This document shows, piece after piece, positions 7,892 through 14,835 of a stretch of 58,732 bases of DNA (position 1 is its first letter; each line of letters starts with the position of its first letter). This stretch comes from Bdellovibrionales bacterium. Its GTDB lineage: Bacteria > Bdellovibrionota > UBA1018. Both the position numbers and the translations under genes were made by a program. Where the stretch lies: assembly GCA_016786465.1 (NCBI GenBank), contig JAEUWC010000009.1:1-58732 (forward strand). The letters run 5' to 3'. Under the pieces are notes generated by a model. That model was not told the DNA's origin. It saw only the letters and a program-made list of their open reading frames with translations, and ran no database searches.

Positions 7892-8236
7892 ATGAGCTTA
7901 ACCCCAGAAAACTACAAAAAAGGCTTTTTGGTTGACGATGAAATGATGGGTGGAATTACCCAAAACCCCGACCAGCCGGGCCAGTTCGTGGGTTTTGTCT
8001 TAAGTCATCTGACCGGAGAGTACGTCGCCTATCAACCTTTCGAAAATTTAGAAAAAGCGGTCGAAGCCATGAACCGAATCCCCCGCAAGTGGGCCTACGA
8101 AAAGGTCGGCGGATGCGGCAATGGAAATTGCGGAAACGGCGCCTGTGCCGGCGGTGGGTGTGGCAAAAAAGCGACTCAATCCGATACTGCGGAATCGACT
8201 GAAACAGGCTGCCAGAGCGGGGCTTGCGCAACCTAA
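7892..8236 (+). CDS. hypothetical protein with Cys/Gly-rich C-terminal tail
   Basis: A 114-residue protein I do not recognise. Residues 1-72 look like a small folded alpha/beta domain (FVGFVLSHLTGEYVAYQPF, EKAVEAMNRIPRKW). The tail has four Cys in a Gly/Asn/Ala-rich run (GGCGNGNCGNGACAGGGCG), then a Ser/Thr linker and two more Cys (GCQSGAC). Such a tail could bind metal, form disulfides or be a site of post-translational modification. ATG 7892 is chosen because the sequence from MSLTPENYKK looks like a natural N-terminus; ATG 7880 in the same frame has AGGAA about 15 bases upstream and remains possible. A terminator follows the stop. Confidence 0.75.
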   Translation: MSLTPENYKKGFLVDDEMMGGITQNPDQPGQFVGFVLSHLTGEYVAYQPFENLEKAVEAMNRIPRKWAYEKVGGCGNGNCGNGACAGGGCGKKATQSDTAESTETGCQSGACAT

Positions 8237-8238
8237 GA

Positions 8239-8257
8239 CGCGGCGTATCCCAAAAAG
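8239..8257 (-). repeat. 19-bp dispersed repeat, copy 1
   Basis: On the minus strand this reads CTTTTTGGGATACGCCGCG, identical over 19 bases to 27977-27995 on the plus strand. In both places the T-run belongs to an intrinsic terminator and the GGGATACGCCGCG part follows it. A perfect 19-base match between two intergenic sites 20 kb apart is unlikely by chance in a window this size. Confidence 0.8.
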
Positions 8258-8274
8258 GTGTCAGACCCCTTTTG
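8252..8274. terminator. bidirectional intrinsic terminator
   Basis: AAAAGG (8253-8258) pairs with CCTTTT (8268-8273) around a nine-base loop, with A- and T-runs on both sides. It lies between the stop of the Cys/Gly-tailed protein and the convergent membrane protein gene, whose stop codon (8261-8263) falls in the loop. Confidence 0.65.
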
Positions 8275-8977
8275 TTTCGTCGGATTGGACGATTTCGGCG
8301 CAATTCAAGTAGCGACGAAGCGAATAGACCGTCTGCATTCCTGATAGATAAAGAAGCAAAAGAAAGAGAACCAAGCCAATGTACTGGGCGGTGTCAAAAC
8401 TATTGGTTTCAACCCAGCCCATGACAGGATCTTTTTCCCAAACCACCCGGCGTCCTTCGTCCGAAATCAGATCAATCCCCTGCATGATCAGAAAAAGAAC
8501 TGCGCCGGCAAGTGCCGTCAAATACCGGGTTCGGTTTTCCATGGCTTCAAGGTCCATGCGAAATGACTGGTAAACCCAAGCCCAAGTTTCAGGGGCACCG
8601 CCCACTGTGCGCTTCATCGAATCAACAACTTTTTCGCGCCAAGCGTCTTCTTCGTCGGCTTGGCGAAGACTGTTGGCCAATCCGCCTTGACGAAAAAGTC
8701 TGGGCAGGCCGCGGACGACTTCAGCGTTGAGGAAGTAAACCGAATAGGCCACGGGGAAGATCAAAAAAACCACGTCTGAATAGGCCCGTGCCTTCAGCGG
8801 AACCCAGCCCATTTTGACCAGAAAATTCAGCCCCGTCATCGCAAGCACGGGGATCAAAAAGCACCAGATAAAAACACTGAGCATCCGACGATTGACGGCG
8901 TTACGGTCCTTTTGGCTATCGCGGCGGATGAACTCGAGAAACTGCTGATAGGCTTCGTGGCGAGATCGATGGTTCAT
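8261..8977 (-). CDS. hypothetical membrane protein
   Basis: A 238-residue protein with four predicted membrane segments: about 33-53 (VFIWCFLIPVLAMTGLNFLV), 66-84, 150-167 (ALAGAVLFLIMQGIDLI) and 199-218. The long central loop (about 85-148) is charged and contains RQADEEDAWREKV. I do not recognise the family. The gene starts 39 bases after the ymdB stop on the same strand, so it is probably the last gene of the zapA-to-ymdB operon. The stop lies inside the terminator loop. Confidence 0.8.
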   Translation of the reverse strand: MNHRSRHEAYQQFLEFIRRDSQKDRNAVNRRMLSVFIWCFLIPVLAMTGLNFLVKMGWVPLKARAYSDVVFLIFPVAYSVYFLNAEVVRGLPRLFRQGGLANSLRQADEEDAWREKVVDSMKRTVGGAPETWAWVYQSFRMDLEAMENRTRYLTALAGAVLFLIMQGIDLISDEGRRVVWEKDPVMGWVETNSFDTAQYIGLVLFLLLLYLSGMQTVYSLRRYLNCAEIVQSDETKGV

Positions 8978-9016
8978 GGTTGTGGCCGGTCCTTGATCTC
9001 AAGTCTGCCTGGAATC

Positions 9017-9826
9017 CTAGACGGTGACAACCGGTTCTCGGAATCTTTGGATGGAACGCGCGCGGCCCGAACGATCATCGACATCGATCAAAACTGCCCC
9101 GTACCCACCTGGACCTTCGGCCGGTTCATACTTCACCGGCCTTTTGGTCAAAAACTTTTGGATCGAGAGTTCTTTCTTTACCCCAATCACTGAATCAAAA
9201 CATCCGGACATGCCCACGTCGGTGATCGCCGCAGTGCCTAGCGCAAGAACCCGTTCGTCAGCCGTCTGCACATGAGCGTGGGTGCCCACGACCGCGCTGA
9301 CCTTGCCGTCCATGTAATGGGCAAAAGCCATCTTTTCAGAAGTCGCTTCCCCGTGAAAATCGACCAAAATGCACTGAACGCCCAAGCCGTCCAACCGTTG
9401 GACTTCTTTTTCGGCCACCTGAAAAGGACAGTCCAATGAATCCATGAATACCCGCCCCATGACTTGAACGACCGCTAAACGTGCGCCAGTACGCCGCTTG
9501 TTTTCGACCACGATCGAACCCTTTCCCGGTGTTGGGTGGGAATCGTTATTGGGATAATTGAGCGGACGAAGAAGCCTAGGCTGGGTCGCCATATACGGAA
9601 TAATCGCCTTTTGGTCCCAAGCGTGATTTCCCAAAGTGATCACGTCCACACCCAGATCAAAAAATTCTTGCGCCATTTCAGGAAGGATTCCGTTGCCGTG
9701 GCACATGTTTTCACCGTTCACGATCACAAAATCGACCGAATGAGCGGGCACCAGTTTGGTCATTGCGATGCGAACGGCATCCCGACCGGGTTTAGCAAAA
9801 GTGTCGCCGAACATCAGAATTTTCAT
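9017..9826 (-). CDS. ymdB: YmdB-type metallophosphoesterase (TIGR00282)
   Basis: A 269-residue calcineurin-like phosphoesterase. The YmdB family motifs are all visible: GDTFAKPGR (8-16), NGEN, LGNHAWD, and GTHAHVQTADERVL. In Bacillus the enzyme hydrolyses 2',3'-cyclic nucleotides and affects biofilm and spore-development switching. It overlaps the RNase Y gene by 4 bp, the same gene pairing seen in Firmicutes, where YmdB modulates RNA turnover. Two metal ions should be bound by the Asp, Asn and His residues of these motifs. Confidence 0.93.
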   Translation of the reverse strand: MKILMFGDTFAKPGRDAVRIAMTKLVPAHSVDFVIVNGENMCHGNGILPEMAQEFFDLGVDVITLGNHAWDQKAIIPYMATQPRLLRPLNYPNNDSHPTPGKGSIVVENKRRTGARLAVVQVMGRVFMDSLDCPFQVAEKEVQRLDGLGVQCILVDFHGEATSEKMAFAHYMDGKVSAVVGTHAHVQTADERVLALGTAAITDVGMSGCFDSVIGVKKELSIQKFLTKRPVKYEPAEGPGGYGAVLIDVDDRSGRARSIQRFREPVVTV

Positions 9827-10866
9827 GAGAGCCTTGCCGTTTCTGAAACGCGCATTTCACGGATCACCGAAACGTTCAATTCTCCCGGGAATCGAAGATC
9901 CGATTCAATCTTTCGCGCAATTTGATCCGCTAAAGGCTTCATTTGTTCGTCGCTGATCGAAGCCGTATCGACGAATACTCGAAGCGAGCGTCCGGCTTGA
10001 ACTGCGTAGGCTTCAGTGACGCCTGGGATTTCTTTTGCGATTCTTTCCATCGCAACCGAACGATCCAACACATTTTGGGTGGAACCTTTACGTGCGCCAG
10101 GACGCGCGCCCGAAAGCGCGTCGGCTGCGATGACCAAATGATCCAGCCAGGATTTGGGCGACGATTCTTCGTGATGGGCTGCGATCGCTTGGCAAATGAC
10201 TTCGGATTCTCCGAAACGCTTGGCGAATTCGGCGCCGGCCGCTGCGTGGCTTCCCACGTGATCTGAATCCAGTGCTTTTCCTAAATCGTGCAGCAAGGCG
10301 GCGCGTGCCGCGATCTTGGGGTCAAAACCCAGTTCGCTGGCCAGCGTCGCGCAGAAACGCGCGGATTCCACCGAATGTTCCAGTTGATTTTGGCCAAAAC
10401 TGTGGCGGTAGGCCAATGTCCCTAATAACCTCAGAATGGCCGGATGTAGACCTTCCACCCCAGAAGCTTTTGCGGCGGCTGCGCCGTTTTCACGAGTTTT
10501 TTCATCCACCCGAAGACGAGCGTCGGCCAGACATTCTTCGATTTTCACGGGTTGAATTCGGCCATCTAAAATCAATGCTTCTAAGGCGACCCGAGCCACT
10601 TCGCGGCGATAAGGATCAAAGCTTGAAATTAAAACCGAATCGGGTTCGTCATTCAAAAGAAGGTCAACGCCCGCCTTTTCTTCAAAGACTCGCGCATTTC
10701 GACCTTCTTTTCCCACGATTCTGGCCTTGAACCCTTGATCCAGTTGGCTTGGGCTTAGGCGTACGCGTGTGACCGCGCCTGCGATCGAAAAATCTTTGGC
10801 TTGGCGGGAAATCGCGATGGCTAGAAGGCGTTTGGCTTCTTCTTCAAAAAGAATGGGTGAGCTCAT
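9823..10866 (-). CDS. rny: ribonuclease Y, short form without membrane anchor
   Basis: RNase Y is an endoribonuclease that starts mRNA decay. Here the KH domain (GKEGRNARVFEEKAG, near 52-66) and HD domain (HSVESARFCATLASELG, then HDLGKALDSDHVGSHAAAG) are clear, as is the C-terminal FPGELNVSVIRE. The protein has only 347 residues, against about 520 in the usual enzyme. The N-terminal transmembrane helix and long coiled coil are absent, replaced by a short opening segment (EEEAKRLLAIAISRQAKDF). The upstream gene overlaps the start by 4 bp, so the anchor has not been missed upstream. The enzyme is therefore probably cytosolic. Confidence 0.9.
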   Translation of the reverse strand: MSSPILFEEEAKRLLAIAISRQAKDFSIAGAVTRVRLSPSQLDQGFKARIVGKEGRNARVFEEKAGVDLLLNDEPDSVLISSFDPYRREVARVALEALILDGRIQPVKIEECLADARLRVDEKTRENGAAAAKASGVEGLHPAILRLLGTLAYRHSFGQNQLEHSVESARFCATLASELGFDPKIAARAALLHDLGKALDSDHVGSHAAAGAEFAKRFGESEVICQAIAAHHEESSPKSWLDHLVIAADALSGARPGARKGSTQNVLDRSVAMERIAKEIPGVTEAYAVQAGRSLRVFVDTASISDEQMKPLADQIARKIESDLRFPGELNVSVIREMRVSETARLS

Positions 10867-11507
10867 CGGTCTCTCCGGTAAGAATCGTCACAGGCCTGGC
10901 CGGACAAAAAACGCGCTACGTTTTCATTTCGAAATTCGGTGTCTGACGAAACCACCCAATCCACGCGCTGATCCCAATCGCGTTCTTCGATCTGAATTTT
11001 TGAATCAGAAGGCACGACTTGAAAAGATGCCGCCAACGAAACGCGAAGGGCCTGGGGAAACTTTGGAAGGGCTCGGTCATAGAATCCCTTTCCCATCCCG
11101 ATTCTTTGGCCCTTCGGGCCCAGAACGACAGCCGGTACGAAAACAACCTGAATTTCGCTAAAATCCACTTTCGGGGCACGTGGCGAAGGTTCCTGAATTC
11201 CCCACTGGCCGACGGTCCAAAGAGTGCTTGAAGGTTCGGAAACCCAGAAAAATTCCATCTGGTCGCCCGAAGTCTTTGGGTAGACGATCTTGGCGCCGGT
11301 TTCTTCTAGGAAAGTTTCAATCGCCTGAAGGCCCCATTCTTCGGCCATGGGGCGGAAAAGTGCGACCACCTTTCCCTTCCAGGGATAGTCGCGAACCTGA
11401 GTCAGAAAGCGAACTGACAGGTTCTTTGAAAACGATTCTCTTTCGGCGGGGCTGAGGTTCTTGCGTCGATTTCGAACCTGTTCCCGAAGGGTTGAAGGAT
11501 CGGTCAC
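10863..11507 (-). CDS. 5-formyltetrahydrofolate cyclo-ligase
   Basis: A 214-residue ATP-dependent enzyme that converts 5-formyl-THF to 5,10-methenyl-THF in one-carbon metabolism. Family marks are the N-terminal LREQVRNRRKNLSPAER, the ALFRPMAEEWG strand, VFVPAVVLGPKGQRIGMGKGFYDR (phosphate-binding GMGKGFYD) and a final strand with EERDWDQRVDWVVS. It overlaps zapA and rny by 4 bp on each side. In gamma-proteobacteria the same gene follows zapA with 6S RNA between them; here there is no room for 6S RNA. Confidence 0.93.
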   Translation of the reverse strand: MTDPSTLREQVRNRRKNLSPAERESFSKNLSVRFLTQVRDYPWKGKVVALFRPMAEEWGLQAIETFLEETGAKIVYPKTSGDQMEFFWVSEPSSTLWTVGQWGIQEPSPRAPKVDFSEIQVVFVPAVVLGPKGQRIGMGKGFYDRALPKFPQALRVSLAASFQVVPSDSKIQIEERDWDQRVDWVVSSDTEFRNENVARFLSGQACDDSYRRDR

Positions 11508-11806
11508 TGTTCCAGGTCCGAGATCCAGGTCAGGAGTTCCTGAGCTTTGGATTCCATTTTCTTTTGGTAGTCCGTGATCTGATGTTTGGCGCGGACATGT
11601 TCTTCGGCCAAATCCAGCAAAGCGAGCAGAACGACGTGCTCAGCCAACTTAGATTTGGTCCGGGATTCTGCTTTTTGAATTCTTTGCGAAACGACTTCCA
11701 GGACTTCACGGGCAAAGGGCGCTGAACCACTGGTCTTCAGTTGAATGGGCTGACCCAAAATTTTCAGTTCCATGGACACGGTAGACTCGGAATTGGGCTT
11801 CGACAT
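11504..11806 (-). CDS. zapA: cell division protein ZapA
   Basis: About 100 residues with the ZapA plan: an N-terminal beta-strand head (VSMELKILGQPIQLKTSG), then a long helix (EVVSQRIQKAESRTKSKLAEHVVLLALLDLAEEHV) and a C-terminal coiled coil. ZapA tetramers bundle FtsZ filaments at the division site. ATG 11806 (MSKPNSES) is preferred because the family head begins soon after; in-frame ATG 11827 lies next to GAGAGG but too close for a good ribosome-binding site. It is the first gene of the operon with cyclo-ligase, rny, ymdB and a membrane protein. Confidence 0.88.
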   Translation of the reverse strand: MSKPNSESTVSMELKILGQPIQLKTSGSAPFAREVLEVVSQRIQKAESRTKSKLAEHVVLLALLDLAEEHVRAKHQITDYQKKMESKAQELLTWISDLEQ

Positions 11807-11889
11807 ATGCGGTGGGTCATACCCCATTTCCCTCTCATTACAAACAGTTAAAACGGTCATTCCAAAAGTAAAACTATTTTAGTCAAGAA

Positions 11890-11918
11890 TTGACACGGGG
11901 CGCTATTTCCGATAGAAA
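11890..11918 (+). promoter_or_regulatory. sigma-70-type promoter
   Basis: A perfect TTGACA -35 box (11890-11895), a 17-base spacer and TAGAAA as the -10 box (11913-11918, 4 of 6 matches). It is 21 bases before the ATG of the exported acidic protein at 11940, with GGAAAGG as the ribosome-binding site between them. Confidence 0.65.
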
Positions 11919-11939
11919 CTACCTCCGGAAAGGATAAAG

Positions 11940-12662
11940 ATGGCGAACTCTCTGATCTCCAGATCCCTAGTTCTGTCGCTTGCAGCGGTCATTGCCTGCC
12001 AGACCGTTGGTTTTTCTGCTTCCGCGCACGCCCGTAGCGGCAGTCCTTCTACCCCTGTCGTTATACCGACAATCTTTGGCCGTGATTGCTCGTTGGTCAT
12101 TCGGGTCACTAACAATTTGAAAGAACGAAAGGTTCGTCGCTGGACCAAGCGCGTCCTGGTTGACCGCGGTTACGAAGTCAAAGACGAAGATACCCCGATT
12201 TCAGACGCAGAATTCAGCTTTCGCGTCGTATACCAGGCGTTTGACAATAAGATCAGCGCCCAGCTGACCTATGCCGAAGCACCGACCCCAGACAAGGTCG
12301 TTCCTTTTTACCGCGAAGAAAAAATCCCGGGCGGTCTGGTGAACTGGTTTTCGAAAAAACGGGTCAAAATGCTGATCGAAGAAGTTCATCAATGCGTGGT
12401 CATCCCAGCCGGCACCACCCCACACGACGAAACCGAAAGTGAAGTGGTTGGAAAGCCGCAGTCGGGAGCAGTCAAGGCTCAGCAAAAAGGAAAGCCAAAA
12501 TCGATCGATAGCCAAGACGATGAAAAAGACGAAAACGGCTATTACAAAAACCACGAGTACGTGAAACACGACTTTCGTAAAGAATACGAACAAGAATACG
12601 AACAAGAGTTCGAGCAAGAAGACGAATCAGAAGAAGATGACAGTCCTTTGACTGCGAATTGA
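11940..12662 (+). CDS. exported hypothetical protein with acidic C-terminal tail
   Basis: A 240-residue protein of unknown function. Residues 1-30 are a typical Sec signal peptide ending in SASAHA. The next 120 residues look like a folded domain (VIRVTNNLKERKVRRWTKR; AEFSFRVVYQAFDNKISAQL). From about 150 the chain is low-complexity, Lys/Gln/Asp-rich, and it ends in a short repeat, EYEQEYEQEFEQEDE, before a DE-rich stretch. It has its own promoter at 11890. The acidic tail could bind cations or basic partners in the periplasm (inference). Confidence 0.8.
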   Translation: MANSLISRSLVLSLAAVIACQTVGFSASAHARSGSPSTPVVIPTIFGRDCSLVIRVTNNLKERKVRRWTKRVLVDRGYEVKDEDTPISDAEFSFRVVYQAFDNKISAQLTYAEAPTPDKVVPFYREEKIPGGLVNWFSKKRVKMLIEEVHQCVVIPAGTTPHDETESEVVGKPQSGAVKAQQKGKPKSIDSQDDEKDENGYYKNHEYVKHDFRKEYEQEYEQEFEQEDESEEDDSPLTAN

Positions 12663-12774
12663 CCCTTGCCCGCGGCAAATCTTGCCGATTTTCAGCAAAA
12701 ACGAATCCCTGCATAATGAATCTACGGCCGCGCACGATTGTGCTTGGAACCTTCGGCCGAGCAGAAAGGACAGG

Positions 12775-13242
12775 ATGTCCGGAACCGACTTCAGAGCAGC
12801 CGCGCAGCTTCACACGGATGAAGTCCGCATGCGGCACTATGAAAACCAGCTGAAGAATCGTCACGAGGAAAACGTGCGCGACCTGCGCGAACGTCACGAA
12901 GACGACGTCAATCGGATGTTGGGCCATTATGCCGACCAGAAGGATGGATTAGTCGCCGCCTATGAAGTCAAAATTTCTGAAGAAGCCGAACGCTTAGAAG
13001 ATCAGTTGAACAATATGCGCATTCATCACGAAGAGCGAATTCAGGCTGAAAAGCAAGCTCAGGATCACGAGCTTGCTTCCATCAAAACCGCGCATCAAAA
13101 GCGCGTTGAGGAATACAAAAAGAACAATGAAATTGTCGTCGATAAGATGCGACGCCAGCTGCAGGCCCAGAGCGATCACCTTCACGCTCAAGCCCGCAAA
13201 ACTGAAAAGAAGGAAAAGCAGGAAAAAGGCGGCACAGGATGA
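12775..13242 (+). CDS. His-rich coiled-coil protein
   Basis: A 155-residue protein, nearly all predicted helix, with heptad-like periodicity and regularly placed His (RHYENQLKNRHEENVRDLRERHEDD). The pattern RHxxN/D recurs about every 11 residues at the start, and the end is Lys-rich (RKTEKKEKQEKGG). There is no signal peptide. ATG 12775 follows GAAAGGACAGG; a longer frame from 12682 gives unnatural extra sequence. It overlaps the next gene by 4 bp (ATGA). Function unknown; a scaffold or filament partner is possible. Confidence 0.75.
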   Translation: MSGTDFRAAAQLHTDEVRMRHYENQLKNRHEENVRDLRERHEDDVNRMLGHYADQKDGLVAAYEVKISEEAERLEDQLNNMRIHHEERIQAEKQAQDHELASIKTAHQKRVEEYKKNNEIVVDKMRRQLQAQSDHLHAQARKTEKKEKQEKGGTG

Positions 13243-13445
13243 GCGCTTCTAAAGAAGACCTAACCCAGACCCAGGCGAACGGCGAAAAAGCGGGCGAGAA
13301 AATGATCCGCATCAATGGTTTCGAGCAAGTCTTAGCCATGCTTCAGGCAGCTGATCCGGAATTTCGCAATTCCTTGCTTCGTCGGATTCTAGCCCGCGAC
13401 GAAAAGCTAGGCTCGGCACTTTTGCAAAGCCTTCGCGACACCTAA
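13239..13445 (+). CDS. small hypothetical protein
   Basis: A 68-residue protein coupled to the coiled-coil gene by a 4-bp overlap. Residues 26-66 form an amphipathic helical pair (INGFEQVLAMLQAADPEFRNSLLRRILARDEKLGSALLQSL). By eye this resembles one helical repeat of the FliG middle domain, where DPE also starts a helix, but the match is weak and is not a functional claim. The 3' end overlaps the convergent Ppx/GppA gene by 4 bp. It and the coiled-coil protein are probably partners. Confidence 0.65.
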   Translation: MSASKEDLTQTQANGEKAGEKMIRINGFEQVLAMLQAADPEFRNSLLRRILARDEKLGSALLQSLRDT

Positions 13446-14347
13446 ATATTCAGGATTCCGTAACGAAGCCCGCGGGTGCTGACCCGAACTTCGGAAAAAT
13501 CCAGGACTTCCATCGCACGCCAAAGAATCAAGGCGCCCGCCAAGAGCACGTCTGCGCGCTTAGGTTCCATCCCGACGATTTCTTTTCTTTCCTGAATCGT
13601 ACGCCATTTCAATTCTTCGACCATCCGATGCACGTCGCCGCGCGAAAGCGTGACTTGGTCGATTTTTGCGGCGTCAAACTGGGGTAGGTCCAGCTGCCAC
13701 TGCGCTAGGCTAGTCACCGTTCCGGCAACCCCAAGAAGCGTCGATTCAAGATCAAGGTCGTCGCGCCACGGTTCGAGGACTTGAAGTTCCTGATCGATCG
13801 CCGCCTGCGCGGCCCAAAATTCTTCATCGGTCACAGGATCTGATTTCAAGAACCGTTCGGTGAAACGAACTGACCCTAGGTCCAAGCTTTTGCCACCGAT
13901 CGTCGACATGAATTCTGTGCTTCCGCCGCCGATATCGATGACCACCGCTTTTTCGGGATTCATTCCAGGCAAAAGCCCACCCTGAAAGGTGTACTTGGCT
14001 TCGTCATCACCCGTCAGAATCTGAAACTTGAAACCCGTCGTGGCTTGGACTTCTTTGAAGAACTTCGCTCCATTGGAAGAATCCCTAGCCTGACTGGTCG
14101 CGACCGCGACCGTGTCGGCGGGATTCAATCCAAGGGCCTTTAAATCCTGCGCGTACTGCTTCAGGCAATCCAAGGTCCGCTTCATCGCATCGGGATGAAG
14201 CATTCGGTTTTGATCCACACCCTGCCCCAGTCGGACGATTTCTGAACGATCCAACTGGGTGCGAGTCACGGTTTTCGAGGACGCGTCCCATTCTGCCACC
14301 AAAAGCAGGCAAGTATTGGTCCCCAAATCGATCGAGCTTCGAAGCAT
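13442..14347 (-). CDS. Ppx/GppA-family phosphatase
   Basis: A 301-residue member of the ASKHA fold. The first phosphate loop is SSIDLGTNTCLLLVAEW, the second is VVIDIGGGSTEFM, and VAVATSQARDSSNG is the family's central signature. Enzymes of this group hydrolyse polyphosphate or pppGpp. The protein contains only the two actin-like domains and lacks the C-terminal HD-like part of long Ppx. Which substrate it prefers cannot be told. It is 13 bases downstream of the lipoprotein gene on the same strand. Confidence 0.9.
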   Translation of the reverse strand: MLRSSIDLGTNTCLLLVAEWDASSKTVTRTQLDRSEIVRLGQGVDQNRMLHPDAMKRTLDCLKQYAQDLKALGLNPADTVAVATSQARDSSNGAKFFKEVQATTGFKFQILTGDDEAKYTFQGGLLPGMNPEKAVVIDIGGGSTEFMSTIGGKSLDLGSVRFTERFLKSDPVTDEEFWAAQAAIDQELQVLEPWRDDLDLESTLLGVAGTVTSLAQWQLDLPQFDAAKIDQVTLSRGDVHRMVEELKWRTIQERKEIVGMEPKRADVLLAGALILWRAMEVLDFSEVRVSTRGLRYGILNI

Positions 14348-14360
14348 GGAAAGCGTCCGC

Positions 14361-14801
14361 TTATTCGGACTTCTTGTCGTCTTCGTCGACGACTTTTTTA
14401 CCGCTGGCAGCTTTCATCTGGACTTTCAGCTTGAAGATTTCTTTTTCAAAACCTTCTGCTTTTTCTTTCCAGTACTTCACTTCTTGTTCCAGTTCGGCAA
14501 CCTTCTTGCCCTTTTCGTGGGCCATTGAATAGTAACCTTCCGAAAAATTTTCCGTGTCCGGGTTGAAACTGCCGACGCGAGTTTCACCATCGACGATGCC
14601 CTTCACGCGGTAAGTTCCACCTTCGCCTTTTTCGGCTTCGATGACCTGAACGTCATAAGACTTTCCAGGATAGGCTTTGTCCTGCCAGTACTTGGCGGCG
14701 GCTTCTTTGGCTTTGTTTTTGGCTTTTTCGGTTCCGCAACCTGCAAGGCCTAGGGCTAGTGAAAATGCGACTGCTGAAACAACGAAATTTTTAGTTTTCA
14801 T
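14361..14801 (-). CDS. lipoprotein with C-terminal coiled coil
   Basis: A 146-residue protein. The signal peptide ends in the lipobox LAGC (Cys22), so it should be lipidated by Lgt and cleaved by signal peptidase II. Residue 23 is Gly, so sorting to the outer membrane is plausible. The middle (about 48-90) looks like a small beta domain (SYDVQVIEAEKGEGGTYRVKGIVDGE), and 95-135 is a charged coiled coil (KKVAELEQEVKYWKEKAEGFEKEIFKL). GGAGATCC precedes the ATG. Function unknown. Confidence 0.82.
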   Translation of the reverse strand: MKTKNFVVSAVAFSLALGLAGCGTEKAKNKAKEAAAKYWQDKAYPGKSYDVQVIEAEKGEGGTYRVKGIVDGETRVGSFNPDTENFSEGYYSMAHEKGKKVAELEQEVKYWKEKAEGFEKEIFKLKVQMKAASGKKVVDEDDKKSE

Positions 14802-14835
14802 AGAATGGATCTCCTACGTTTGGTGTTTTACTACT

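Noticed and set aside
11500-11510. 6S RNA expected between zapA and the 5-formyl-THF cyclo-ligase gene
   Set aside because: The two genes overlap by 4 bp, leaving no space for an RNA gene there.
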